Origin: Ulota crispa
Lineage: Eukaryota > Streptophyta > Bryopsida > Orthotrichales > Orthotrichaceae
NCBI GenBank assembly: GCA_963920765.1
Contig: OY987250.1
Span: 3,720,001-3,784,000 of the forward strand
Direction: 5' to 3'
DNA length: 64,000 nt
Below the pieces are notes generated by a model. The model was not told the origin of the DNA. It worked only from the letters and a program-made list of their open reading frames with translations, and made no database searches. Of the stretch, positions 23,959 to 34,211 are shown one piece after another. The position numbers were made by a program, and so were the translations under genes. The stretch's first letter is position 1; every line of letters begins with the position of its first letter.

Positions 23959-25708
23959 TTGTCTTGATAGAAATCCCTCCATCATGTAGATACTTATTAT
24001 TTATTTATATTTGTGTTGATTTCAATAAATCAACAATTAAGGGAAAAAAAATGGTTGTGGTGAGAACCACCATTTGGTGATAATGCAGCGGCCATCGATT
24101 CCAGTGCGCTGCGCCGTCTTGTCACATGCACAGCTTAGGAGGATAGGTAGCGGGTTGGCTGGGCTAATTTCCTACCTCATTAGCTACCAAGCCGTGGGCC
24201 GCTATCATCGCTCGACAAGTCTGATGAAATTTGAATCCAGATCGGCAGGCGGCCAGAAACAACCGCTTCACTAGCCAACCAAATCCATGACTTGACAATT
24301 AAAAATAAGCGTTTGACGCTATTATATACTTGCAAGGGCACGGGACTATTTTACAGTAGTATTTATTTTATAATTTAATCATTTTTATATGTTTATCTAG
24401 ATGTTTTGAAAGACTCATATATTTTGCCTTTGTTTGAATAAAAAATACTAAGAATTTAAAAGTGAATGGGAAAGATATGAAAGGAAAAGGGGTTTGGCAT
24501 CTATAGTGAGATTAGGATAGAGAGGAGCATGGGCTGATGTGCCTCACCTCCCTACCCTAGATAGGGTCAAAATTAAGGAGGAGAGATTCTTTAGTATGTT
24601 AGAAATTAATATATGAGTGTTGGTAAGAAGAAAGAAGAAATTCCGAAACTTTAAAGGAAGAGAGCTTTTTGTGTATACATGATTTTGAATTGAAGTTTGA
24701 AAGAGTTATTTTTTGTGTGATTATCTTTCCAAAATGAGTTTATGAGTTTGATTTAGAGTTGTGATGCAAAAGTTATGAGTATTTGAATTTTGAAATCAAA
24801 AAGCCAAACTTTGAAAAAAGGTTGAGACTTTGACAAGCCATAGCTTATAATCTGCATATTATTTTGCAACAAGGTTTAGAGAGAGTGTTCATTTTAGTCT
24901 TAGCTCTCTAGAATGTCTTTAAAACCAAGATTTAAAGCTTGGAAGAGAAAGTTATAGAGGTGTGAAGGATTGAAGGTGGCTGCATTTTTGTTAAGAGAAG
25001 GCCAAAACTTTGAAGAGCTACAAGTTTTGAAAATTATGAAATTTTCTTCTAAAAATTTTAGAACTAATATATTGTTGTCATAGCTTTCTAATTTGTCTTT
25101 AATCATTTCATTTGGAGTCTTATTAAAAAAGTTATAGAGTGTAGAAATTGGGGGTTTAGGTGCTCTCTAAAAAATTGAGACCCACACTTTGATTGATTAG
25201 AACTTATGGACAAAGTTTTATTTTGAAGTGAAAATTTTACAAATTGTAGCCAGTGGTATCATTTTTTCAAATTGATATTACGTTTTTATGGATGATGTGT
25301 AGAACAAAAGTTATAGAGGTTTATAGAGGTAGTGTTTAGTTTGCAAGGAGAAAGAAGAGCCTCTACTTTGAACTTGCATAACTTTTGGACAATAGCTTAG
25401 ATTGAGTTGAAATGTAGAGGGATGTTAAAAAGTTAGAAGAGCTTTTCAAATTGCTATTACACTTAGCATTTGGATCTTTGAAACATTTGTGGCACTAAAT
25501 AGAAGGTCGCACTCTTTTTAGGACTTGTTATTTGTGATTTTTCTCATTGATTTTATTAAAATATGACGACTTGAAGATATGAAAACGAAAGATCTGAATA
25601 GTGAAGATCAAGACCAAAGACAATTTTAGTCAGCAATGCATGATTGCAGCAAGTCATCCTGCGTGTTTCCAAGGCGCGCTTCTCTCAATCCGCCACCGCT
25701 TAGTTAGA
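23959..25708 (-). repeat. Right arm of the large palindrome
   Basis: Inverted copy of the left arm. It lacks ~430 bp between two CTTCA-rich words, where the left arm has unique DNA. Its outer edge lies directly against a plus-strand exon (LDIDGWFLDCK from about 25710). The loop between the arms is about 4.8 kb (19170-23958) and carries a minus-strand gene. Confidence 0.9.
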
Positions 25709-27905
25709 TATTGACGGTTGGTTCTTAGATTGCAAGATAGAGTTCACTCACCCTTCTAAAGTGGCTCTGCGTAAATTACTAGAAGAAAAAGGGGTGATTA
25801 ATATGGATGTGCACAAGTTTGCTGGTATGGATAATGAAATAAGGACTAAAGCTATTAAAAAGCGAGCCACTGCTGATACAATGAAGGGGCTGAAGGAAGC
25901 TAACATAATTAAGCAAAAGGCTTTGAAGGAGGTCAAAAAGAAAAAGAAAGCGGTTGAGCAGGCTGCCAAGAAGGAGAAAGGCCTTAAAAGTCAAGGTAAA
26001 ACTTCAAAGGCACCTAGTGCTGCAACTCTTGATCCCTCGCTCCCTTCACCGTCTTCTGGATCCCACATGCAAACAAGCTCCTAGTAGGCACTGAAGAGGA
26101 AGAGCATTGTCAGCAAGCTCACTAATGAGGAGGAAAACATCCTCCAATGTTTCAATATTGTCCCGTCAAACGCTATTGCTGATGCAGACGTCTAGGAGAT
26201 GATTGTGAACATGTCTATGTGCAATGTGGTGGACGATATGGAACTAGTTGGTTCCAACAATTGTAGTGAAGTGTTAGACTTTCTAAAAAAGGTGTAGTTG
26301 TATTCTTTCTATTTTTTCTTCAACTATCACTTTAATGTCTACTTTATGTTTCAATGTCTTAATGTTGTTTCAAGTTGGGAATTTTCTCAAATATGTAAGG
26401 TTGCATGTGCAAGTTGTTGGAACCAAAGAGCAGCATTTAGATGGGGAGTTGGACGCCAACACTGTTGTTGATTTGGTACTTCTAGATTGCCCAAAGAATC
26501 TTCCAGTACCAATGATCTCAACGTCTGATACAGATATTCCTTCGTGGAACTTGGACAAGACTCATGAGCTTATCAATGCAGCATTTGCTTTCGCCAAAGA
26601 ACATGTGCATGATGATAGGGTGTTGATAGTTTTTCATTCATTTAGCACAGACTCCAAGTCTTATATTGCAAGACTTTGCAAAATTTATGATATGAATGTG
26701 AGGAAAGAGTAGCAAAGAACTAACAGACTACATGTGACTTTTGCTATTAACCCATCAAAGACTGTGAGTCTTTTCTTTCTTGAACCCTTCTTCACAATTT
26801 TTGGTTCTTCTGAAATTAGTAGTCTCTCCAACTTCTAACGCCTTTTTTTTGTTCATTTCAGACATAGAAATTTGGAGTTACGTTGTTGGTGAGAACCTTA
26901 GGAAAGGAAGGCAATCAAACTTTTTTTTCATAACACAAAGTCAATGCAAAAGATGGGTTCTGATATTGGGCAGGATGACACGCTTCTTAATCTTGTTGGT
27001 TTGAACAATTTGGCAAAACATGGCTCCATCCCATGGAGAGGACCGCGACAGAAGGGAGCCCGTTTTTATCAACTGCTTATTGAAGCCGCTTCAATGTATG
27101 AGGATGTGGTCATTGATTGTACTGCGTCCACTGCCTAGTGTTTACTTCAATCCAGCGTTTTTCATGCCATCCGTGATGTTAGTTTGATTCTTAATTTCTA
27201 GGATTTCAGTTTGTCTTTTTAGGATCGTCCATTCTGCAATTCAATCCTCAGTTTGTCGCTACATCCATTTAGTCATTTTGATTTTTCTTTTTGATGCTCT
27301 GGGTTATTGTTTTCAGGAGCGTCCATTGCAGCTTGCCATGCTAGTGGGCGCAACATCCTTGCAATGGAGGCGCAAGATGCTCTTTTTGAGGCTATGCTTT
27401 GGCTAATGATTTGGGTTTCACATGGTGCACCTCCTCCGATTGAGGCACATCCACTTTCCATGATACCTATATTTCAAGATCCAGATGCAGCTGTTATAGT
27501 TCCAATGGAGTTCGTTCGCAAAACTAAAGCTAAAGCTAGTAAATAAGTGTTTTTTGTAACCTATGTCTTTTTTTGGTATTCATTTTTATTGGACTTGCTC
27601 TAACATTAATGATGATCTGTATGTTTGATTTGTTCAACAAAATGGAGATGAAGCGTAGGAAGAAGTCCAGAGGCAAGACCATTTCTGATGTATGGGTTAG
27701 CCCAGATAAGACATACTTCTATCCATCTTATGCACAAAAAATGGGAAACGCGTTTGAAAAATTTGGTATAAAGAAGTCTTTTGTGAAACCTCCTAAGTTT
27801 TCTAAGGATATATTAGAGTTTATGGATGTAATGGCAACTAAAGAACGTACAGTATCTTTGGACCATAGTTCAAGTGACTCTAGTGCTGAGACTAGTGGGA
27901 CTTAG
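25709..27905 (+). pseudogene. Beta-class DNA amino-methyltransferase-like C-terminal half
   Basis: Exons run in the plus direction just outside the palindrome. 25709-26292 reads DIDGWFLDCKIEF, then a Lys-rich coiled coil around KKKKKAVEQAAKK, with TAG at 26082 and 26193. 26370-26763 holds NTVVDLVLLDCPKN (26470-26500), at the place of the motif IV NPPY-type tetrad, with TAG at 26710. 26863-27126 holds HGSIPWRGPRQKGARFYQ and VVIDCTAST. 27319-27543 holds GASIAACHASGRNILAME. 27650-27905 is a basic/Ser-rich tail. The order IV, then the S/T-rich D.F.GSG-like motif I, then GR..L..E, matches beta-class N4C/N6A methyltransferases. DCPK for DPPY and DCTASTGAS for D.FAGSGTT suggest an inactive or very divergent enzyme. 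The donor after DCTAST appears destroyed. Confidence 0.5.
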
Positions 27906-28467
27906 CATTTTGGACTTTTCATACATGAAGAGTAGTTACCTACCTACTTCGATTTATTTCTTTTATTGAGGTTTGTATGTCTTTGTTTTATTTTATGAAC
28001 ACCCTATCTTTTTGCTATTCTCTTATTTCATTATTTAGATATTTGGTAAACTTTTTTATGTACAGGTGCATGTTTATAACATGTTTCTAATCCCTAAACT
28101 TTATACCCTAAACCACCTTATTTCCACGGTCATAGGTACCCGCATCTAATTTTCAACAAAAAAATTTCCCACTCATAGGCTCATAGGCTCATGCTCACAG
28201 GCTCGCTTGCTAGCAACCCTAGCTCAAATTTTGACTAGAAATTGGTTAAAAATTACAAAGCCGCTTGAAGTCCTTCTCTTTAGTATAATTAAGTGTTCAA
28301 AAGTAGCTCTTTTATACTTATAAGAGTAAAAATCAACCTTTTAGAATGTCTCAAGGGAGTTTTTATAATTCTTGAATCAAAAACAAAACTATATACTACA
28401 AAAAAAGCATATCAAAGCAATAATTTTATGTTGGTTTGGACCACTTCATTTCAACAAGGGAACTAAA
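27906..28467. other. No gene seen
   Basis: AT-rich DNA with a short CCCTAAA-like word cluster near 28092-28115. Nothing else was recognised. Confidence 0.4.
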
Positions 28468-28937
28468 ATGTGCACACTCGGGATTTGAGATATGCACACT
28501 CGGGGTTTGAGATATGCACACTCGGGGTTTGAGATATGCACACTCGGGGTTTGAGATATGCACACTCGGGGTTTGAGATATGCACACCAAGGGGGATAAA
28601 TTTTTAATATTTACCATCAACAAGTTGAATTCAAATAACTTGAATTCAAATTTGGATTTAAAGCCCTTGATTTTGTCTAGAAGTATAAACGGGGTTACAA
28701 TTGAACAATTCCTAGTGGAAAAGCTTAGCTAGGGAACAAATTATTACTTTTATTTTTGTTTATAAAAAAAAACTAAACTTTTCCATTGGAAGTTGTTTAA
28801 TTATAATCTCCTTTCTAAATGAAGGTTTATAAATCCAAATTTGATTTCAATTTCCCAAATTCAACTTGTTGATGGTAAAAATCTATAATTTACCCCCCCT
28901 CTTGGTGTGCATATCTCAAACTTGGGTGTGCACATGT
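28468..28937. mobile_element. Foldback MITE with TIR-derived minisatellite
   Basis: Left side reads ATGTGCACACTCGGG, then GAGATATGCACACCAAG and TTTACCATCAACAAGTTGAA. The right side, reverse-complemented, reads ATGTGCACACCCAAG, GAGATATGCACACCAAG and TTTACCATCAACAAGTTGAA. Imperfect pairing extends about 200 bp on each side, giving a near-palindromic non-coding element. In the left arm the terminal motif has expanded into a tandem array. Confidence 0.75.
28471..28580 (+). repeat. 22-bp minisatellite, five copies
   Basis: Five near-perfect units of TGCACACTCGGGGTTTGAGA plus TA, followed by a diverged sixth TGCACACCAAG. The first unit differs by one base. The unit corresponds to the terminal repeat of the surrounding foldback element, which has only one such unit on its right side. 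Confidence 0.9.
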
Positions 28938-29015
28938 CACTCATTCATTTAAACAAAGCCAATAAAGTTCCACCACAACATTTTAAAAAATCTATTTAAA
29001 TCAATAATTATATTT

Positions 29016-30456
29016 AACATCATATTAATTAAATTGGGAAAATAGTACATTTGGGGACTTTTGAAGATTAAGGTGATCACCTTAATCCAAGCTCCAACTT
29101 TTTTTTTGGTACACATGCCCTCACTTGAGAGGAGGAATTTGGGAGGGAAAAAATCTTAGTGGCTCAAATTGAATTTGATACCTTCAAATCTGGTTTAAGG
29201 TAACTTTTTGGGTTTAAGGTGGAGTACAAAATGTAACCCCTATTATTCCCAATTAACTAATACGGTGTTATTTAAATTGGGGTAAGTTTTTGGAAGTGAC
29301 CTTGTATTTTTGAAAAATTAGAATTTCTTAAAGTTTATGAAATTATTTTTTAGTTTCAAAAATGAACTTTTTATTTTTGTTATGATGAGTAGGGGGTAAT
29401 CCCTTATACTAAATTTTCAAAAATGAAATATTTAGTTGTTTAACCCCTAAACGCCCAAAGGGACAAAAATTGTTCCTTCACTATCTAAAAATATGTTGCA
29501 AAATGGGGAAAAAGCTCTTATGGCATTCAATCTTTTCTTAGAAGTGATCAAGGAGATGTGTTCCATCATGTATTGTCAAAAAAAACCTCATAAAATGCCC
29601 CTATATTTATAAAAAATTCATTTTGTGAGAAGATTTACAAATACAATGTTAAATATTTTGTTGTCTTTTTGGCAATTTTTATGAGGACAACATGCACTAT
29701 TGACTCTTACAACTTTTAAGGACAATAAAATATTGTGTGGACATATGCCACACCATTATAGAGCAAATATAGCAAGGCAGTCATAGGGACCAGCTAGCGG
29801 TTAAATGAAAATAGTAACACAATCAAATCAAAGGATCAAAAAAATTGAGCTTTATTAGCCTCCAATCTCAATCTTGCATCACAATGGAGGTTACTTTATC
29901 TTTTTCAAATTTATTTCTTCTCTCATGTAAAAAACACAATCTCTAATTGCAGAAACAATTAAAAATGGTTATATTTTAAGCTGTAAAAATGAAAAATAAA
30001 TTCTTTTAAAAATTTCAAGGAAGACAAACAATAACAAACTAAAGAAATAAAATACCCACACGTGTTTTCCATTTTTTGAAAGGTGAAAGCAACTTTTGAA
30101 AATTTTTATGAAGAAAATTAAGCTTTCAAAGAGGCCTTTCCTTAATATTTGATTCAAGCATTCACATTATTGATTTTGATGCTGCCATTTAAAAGCGGAT
30201 AACACCATATTAATTAAACTAGGAATAACAGGGGTCCCATTTTGTACTCCACCTTAAACCCAAAAAGTTACCTTAAAGCAAATTCGAAGGTATCGTATTC
30301 AATTTGAGCCACTAAGATTATTTCCCTCCTAAATTCCTCCTCTTAGGTGAGGGCACGTGTACTCAAAAAAATATTGGAGCTTGGATTAAGGTGATCACCT
30401 TAATCTTCAAAAGTCCACAAATGTATTGTTTTTCCCAATTTAATTAATATGATGTT
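29016..30456. mobile_element. 1.44-kb element with ~256-bp terminal inverted repeats
   Basis: Arms 29016-29271 and 30199-30456 are imperfect inverted copies. They share AACATCATATTAATTAAATT at the tip, AAGGTGATCACCTTAATC internally and GGTTTAAGGT further in. The ~930-bp middle (29272-30198) is AT-rich, with no supported gene. This fits a long-TIR non-autonomous DNA transposon. The target duplication was not determined. Confidence 0.8.
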
Positions 30457-31449
30457 GGATTCAATTTGGAAGCAATTTAAAATTTGGAACTTTAAATTTG
30501 TAATTAGAATCAAGAATTTTTATGGCCACAGATTTAAAGATTGTGGTATTGTACAATATTATGCCTGAAATAAATCTCAAAATTGACACTCTTTGTTGAC
30601 ATACTTACCAATGAGAGTGTGTTAGCACTCAATGCATGCATGTTAATTAGCAGATTTATAGAATAATCCACATGGATGATCTTTTCACATTACTTAACTC
30701 CTAAATGCCTAAGGCACCAGATTTTGGAGTTTAGAAGTTTCAAGAAACTCTGAAACCATGTTGAAGGCAGAAATTTGATTTTCTTAAGGGTTTTGTTTTT
30801 GAGAAGTTGCGGGCTGAAGTTAGCTTCAGCATTCAATTTTAATTTCCTCCACACTTTATTCCAATTCTTTTTTGTGGAAGCTAAAGTGCATGTGTACTTT
30901 TTGTGTCATGCATAATGTTGAGTCTATATCAAGTTGCTACATTGAAAAGACAAGCATCAAGTTGAGAAAAAACGGAGGATTTCCCTTAGGCACTTCCTTG
31001 GGCAATAAGGGTCCTTTTATTGAAATGTTGACATTTAACAAAATCTAAAAGTGCTTTTGGATTAATTTCAATTAGAATGTCTTTGTTTTAGAAGATAGAA
31101 TTCATTTGTTGTTGTATTTTCTTTCATTTATAATGATTTTTGGACAATAATTGAAACTAAAAAAATTATTTGTATTAGGCAGTTGGCCCGAACCAATGTT
31201 TATGGAAATGTTTGTGATTTTAATTATAGAAAATCCATGTCATTGTTTTAGAGTTTTTTGCAACAAAATTACCATATGTTATAGCCAAAATGAATCTTTA
31301 TTATTTGTAAGGTCTACGTCAAAATTGAAATTTTGAAAATTTGCAAATGTTTTGTCAAAACAATCAATCTTCTATAAACATTTCATTTTTTGATGTAATT
31401 ATAAGTTTTAATTTATTTTACATCAAAATTGTTTATTACAACTTGAAAT
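30457..31449. other. No gene seen
   Basis: AT-rich. Short open frames here lack domains or splice context. Confidence 0.4.
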
Positions 31450-31771
31450 AAGGGAAATTCCAAATAAGGGCACAAAAATGAAAAATATTACAGCTAGGGG
31501 CACAGTTTCAAAATAATTACAAATAGGGGCACAATTTTAGAACCCTTTTCTAAATTTCCTTATTCAAGCTAGATTTGGAGGGACCTTTAAGTTTTTTGGA
31601 AGTTAACTAACATTTGATGTGATGTACTAAGTCAGCCAATGTCCAAATCAAAAGTTTACAAGAGTTTACAAAAAAAAACTTGAAAGTGTGCCCCTATTTG
31701 TAATTATTTTGAAACTATGCTCGTATTTGTAATATTTTTCATTTTTGTGCCCCTATTTGCAATTTCCCCTT
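31450..31771. mobile_element. MITE with ~95-bp terminal inverted repeats
   Basis: The left arm begins AAGGGAAATTCC and carries GGGGCACA words separated by AAAATGAAAAATATTACA and TTTCAAAATAATTACAAAT. The right arm (about 31680-31771) is its inverted copy with a few substitutions. There is no coding capacity. Confidence 0.8.
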
Positions 31772-32639
31772 TAAAATATCAAATGAAGAAAATTTTAATT
31801 TAGGTTATTATTTATTAATGATTAAAAAAATTGTTGAAAAAAACAAGAAAGAAAGTCAAAATTAATATGTTTTTTTCTATTTTTTTTCTCATGAAAAGTA
31901 TTATTGTAAATTTTATTTTTTTAATGTTTGTTTGAAAATCCCTTTTACATTGGGCGGTTTGGTGTATTAATAATTTTACTCTAATATAAATAAAGGGAGT
32001 TGGTTTACCATAATGAATGTTTTTATATACAATTTTAAAAAATTGATTATTGATAAATTCTTGGTCAAAACCAAAATATTGCATTTTTTCTTTTCTTATG
32101 AATTTGAATTGTTGTTTTATTATTTATATTGAAAAATGTTAATTAAATATATTCTAATATTCATTAAAGTAAAACTTTGAAATTTAGGAGCATTTTTTTA
32201 TGCTCAAAAACCTATTTACTAGTTTGTTATTGTTTGCTTATTCCACCACAAAGTATGCTTTTAGTTCAAAATAATTAACAAATTGAATAAATAAATAAAA
32301 TCCCTTTTTATTTTGTGGTTTAGTCAATGTTTTATTAACATTGAAAGCACATTATTTTTTTCTAATATACTTACACTTGTCACAATTATGTAAGTTTCTT
32401 TTTAATAATCAAAATACAATTTTTTGTAAATTACTTCAAGATATTGCAATGTTTGTTTAGTGCTTTTGGTTATTGTTATTGTTATTTTACAAACCTTTCC
32501 AGTAGTATATAATCCATAATTAAAATGTACACACTAGCAAATTTTCATGCTTTAATGGACTAAAATAAAATAAAAATGAATCTCAAGAGCTCGAAGCATT
32601 TGAATTAATAGTTAATGGTTTCTTCTTTGGATACAACCA
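31772..32639. other. No gene seen; very AT-rich
   Basis: Long T and A runs. No coding, RNA or clear repeat feature could be supported. Confidence 0.4.
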
Positions 32640-33720
32640 TATCCCTCCTATAATGATTTTTACAATAGCGAGCATTATCACCTCAACCTCCATAGTAACT
32701 TGTAAGCAGTTTCACTACCTTGCCTTTTTTTTATTAAAGTAGAAATTATGTTTATTATGACATCTAACTAGATGTCTTATTAGACATTTCGATTAACACA
32801 AAATTGCAATTTTTACAGTGGACAATTTTTTCACCTAAATCTGCAAAGTAACTTCCAAAAGTTATCTGTAGTGAAACCAAGTCCCTCTTGCCAACTTGGC
32901 AGCCATGTTTATTTTGATGTCTAAGTGAATGTCTCAGCAAACGTCTTCATTTTTACAACCAAGATTTTTACAATAAGCTATTTTTTCACCTCAACCTACA
33001 AAGTAACTTCCACATAGTTACCTACGATGAAACCATCACATTTTTGCCAACATGGCACCAATGTTTCTTTTGACGTCTAACCAAATGTCTCAATAGATGT
33101 CAACATATTTACAATCCAAGTTTTTACAATGGGCAATTTTTTCACCTCAACTTGGAAAGCTACTTTCAAATAGTTACCTGTGGTGAAATTGTCACATTAT
33201 TGCCAACTTGCCACTTATGTTTATTTGGACGTTTATGCAAACATACAAATGGACGTCCAAAAATATTAAACCCAGTTTTTTTCAATGGGCAAGTTTTCCA
33301 CCTAATCTTGCAAAGTAACTTCCAAATAGTTACTTGCAGTGAAAACGTCCCATTCTTGCAAGCCTGGCACAAATGTCTCTTTTGACGTCTAATAGAATGT
33401 TTAGACAGACATCACAGTTTTTAAACCCAATATTTTTATACAAAGCTCAGTTTTCACCTAATCATGCACGATAACTTTGCATAAGTTACATGTGGTTAAA
33501 ATAATTTCCTCTTGCCAGCATGGCAAAACCGTTAATACTGATGTCTAATTAAACATCTACTTGGACATTGACATTTTTATAGTCTAATTTTTTTATATTG
33601 GGCAGTTTTTGATTCCAAATTGTTGGAGTAACTTCCAAAAAGTTACCCTTAGTAAATCCGCCCCCCATTGTCAAGGTGTCAATGACATTCACCTTGACAT
33701 CTTTTTTGATGTTCTAGAAA
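32640..33720 (+). repeat. ~156-bp tandem repeats, about seven copies (right subterminal)
   Basis: The anchor word TAACTTCC(A)AA.AGTTA recurs at 32849, 33004, 33160, 33316, 33472 and 33629, spaced 155-157 bp, with a more diverged copy near 32694. Each unit also contains GGGCAATTTTTTCACCT, TTGCCAACTTGGCA and GATGTCTAA...GACAT. Units are imperfect. The array lies just inside the right end of the 28-kb element and carries the same GATGT/ACATC motifs as its left end. Confidence 0.85.
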
Positions 33721-33869
33721 ACATGAATGTCTAAGAAGACATATTCGTGATTTTTTTAGACATTTGCACGTTTGACACACGTTTGCAAGTTGAATGTGCA
33801 AAAATTTGGAGGATTTTCTTAGAATGGTTTTGGCATAAAAACGTCTAGAAAACATGGATGTCCAAGTTT

Positions 33870-33902
33870 GGATGTACTAAAAAACAGGGGTTTCTACTAG
33901 TG
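33870..33902 (-). repeat. Right terminal inverted repeat of the 28-kb element
   Basis: The reverse complement starts CACTAGTAGAAACCCCTG and ends TACATCC, an imperfect match to 5968-6002. Confidence 0.65.
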
Positions 33903-34211
33903 GATAGAGGGGATGATGCCGGAGACAAGCTGGAGGCAACTTGGACGCTAAGTAATGCCAACAAAATCTTAAACGGAAATCAAAGACGGTGTTAAAACCT
34001 CATGAGTAAGTGCAACAGTCCTGAACGGCTGTAATTATGGGTTTGGACAGTAATAACAAGAAGGTAGGCGGGAATGAACTTATCTTCCCCCTTTTTCTTC
34101 TCTCAATCCTATCTTCTCTTATGCCCTTTGTGGTAATCCTTTTTAGTGTTGCAGTGTGTTAGCTGAGCAAGTTAGTATTTCGTAGTTCCGATTTCTGGTC
34201 TATCAGGAATA
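33903..34211. other. Leader-like sequence before a decayed ORF
   Basis: Non-coding. It is C/T-rich around 34085-34140, consistent with an untranslated leader for the ORF beginning at the ATG at 34212. No motif beyond this was recognised. Confidence 0.3.

Larger units (their letters stand above)
5968..33902. mobile_element. ~28-kb composite bounded by CACTA-type termini
   Basis: The left end reads CACTAGTGGAAAACC at 5968. The reverse complement of the right end (to 33902) reads CACTAGTAGAAACCCC, and the similarity continues to ...CATCC at ~33 bp. Flanking triplets are AAT and GAT, a 3-bp target duplication with one difference. Both ends carry arrays rich in short ACATCC/GATGTC motifs (about 6.0-8.2 kb and 32.6-33.9 kb), matching the subterminal repeats expected of En/Spm-CACTA elements. 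No TNP2-type transposase was found inside. The coding content is a MULE-like/SWIM gene and a ParB/methyltransferase-like gene, together with nested MITEs. The two ends could instead belong to different insertions. Confidence 0.6.

Noticed and set aside
28471-28580. CRISPR-like array
   Set aside because: Units are contiguous with no spacers. It is a minisatellite in a eukaryotic transposon end.
28426-28623. Peptide with repeated CISQTPSV units
   Set aside because: Direct translation of the 22-bp minisatellite, not a gene.
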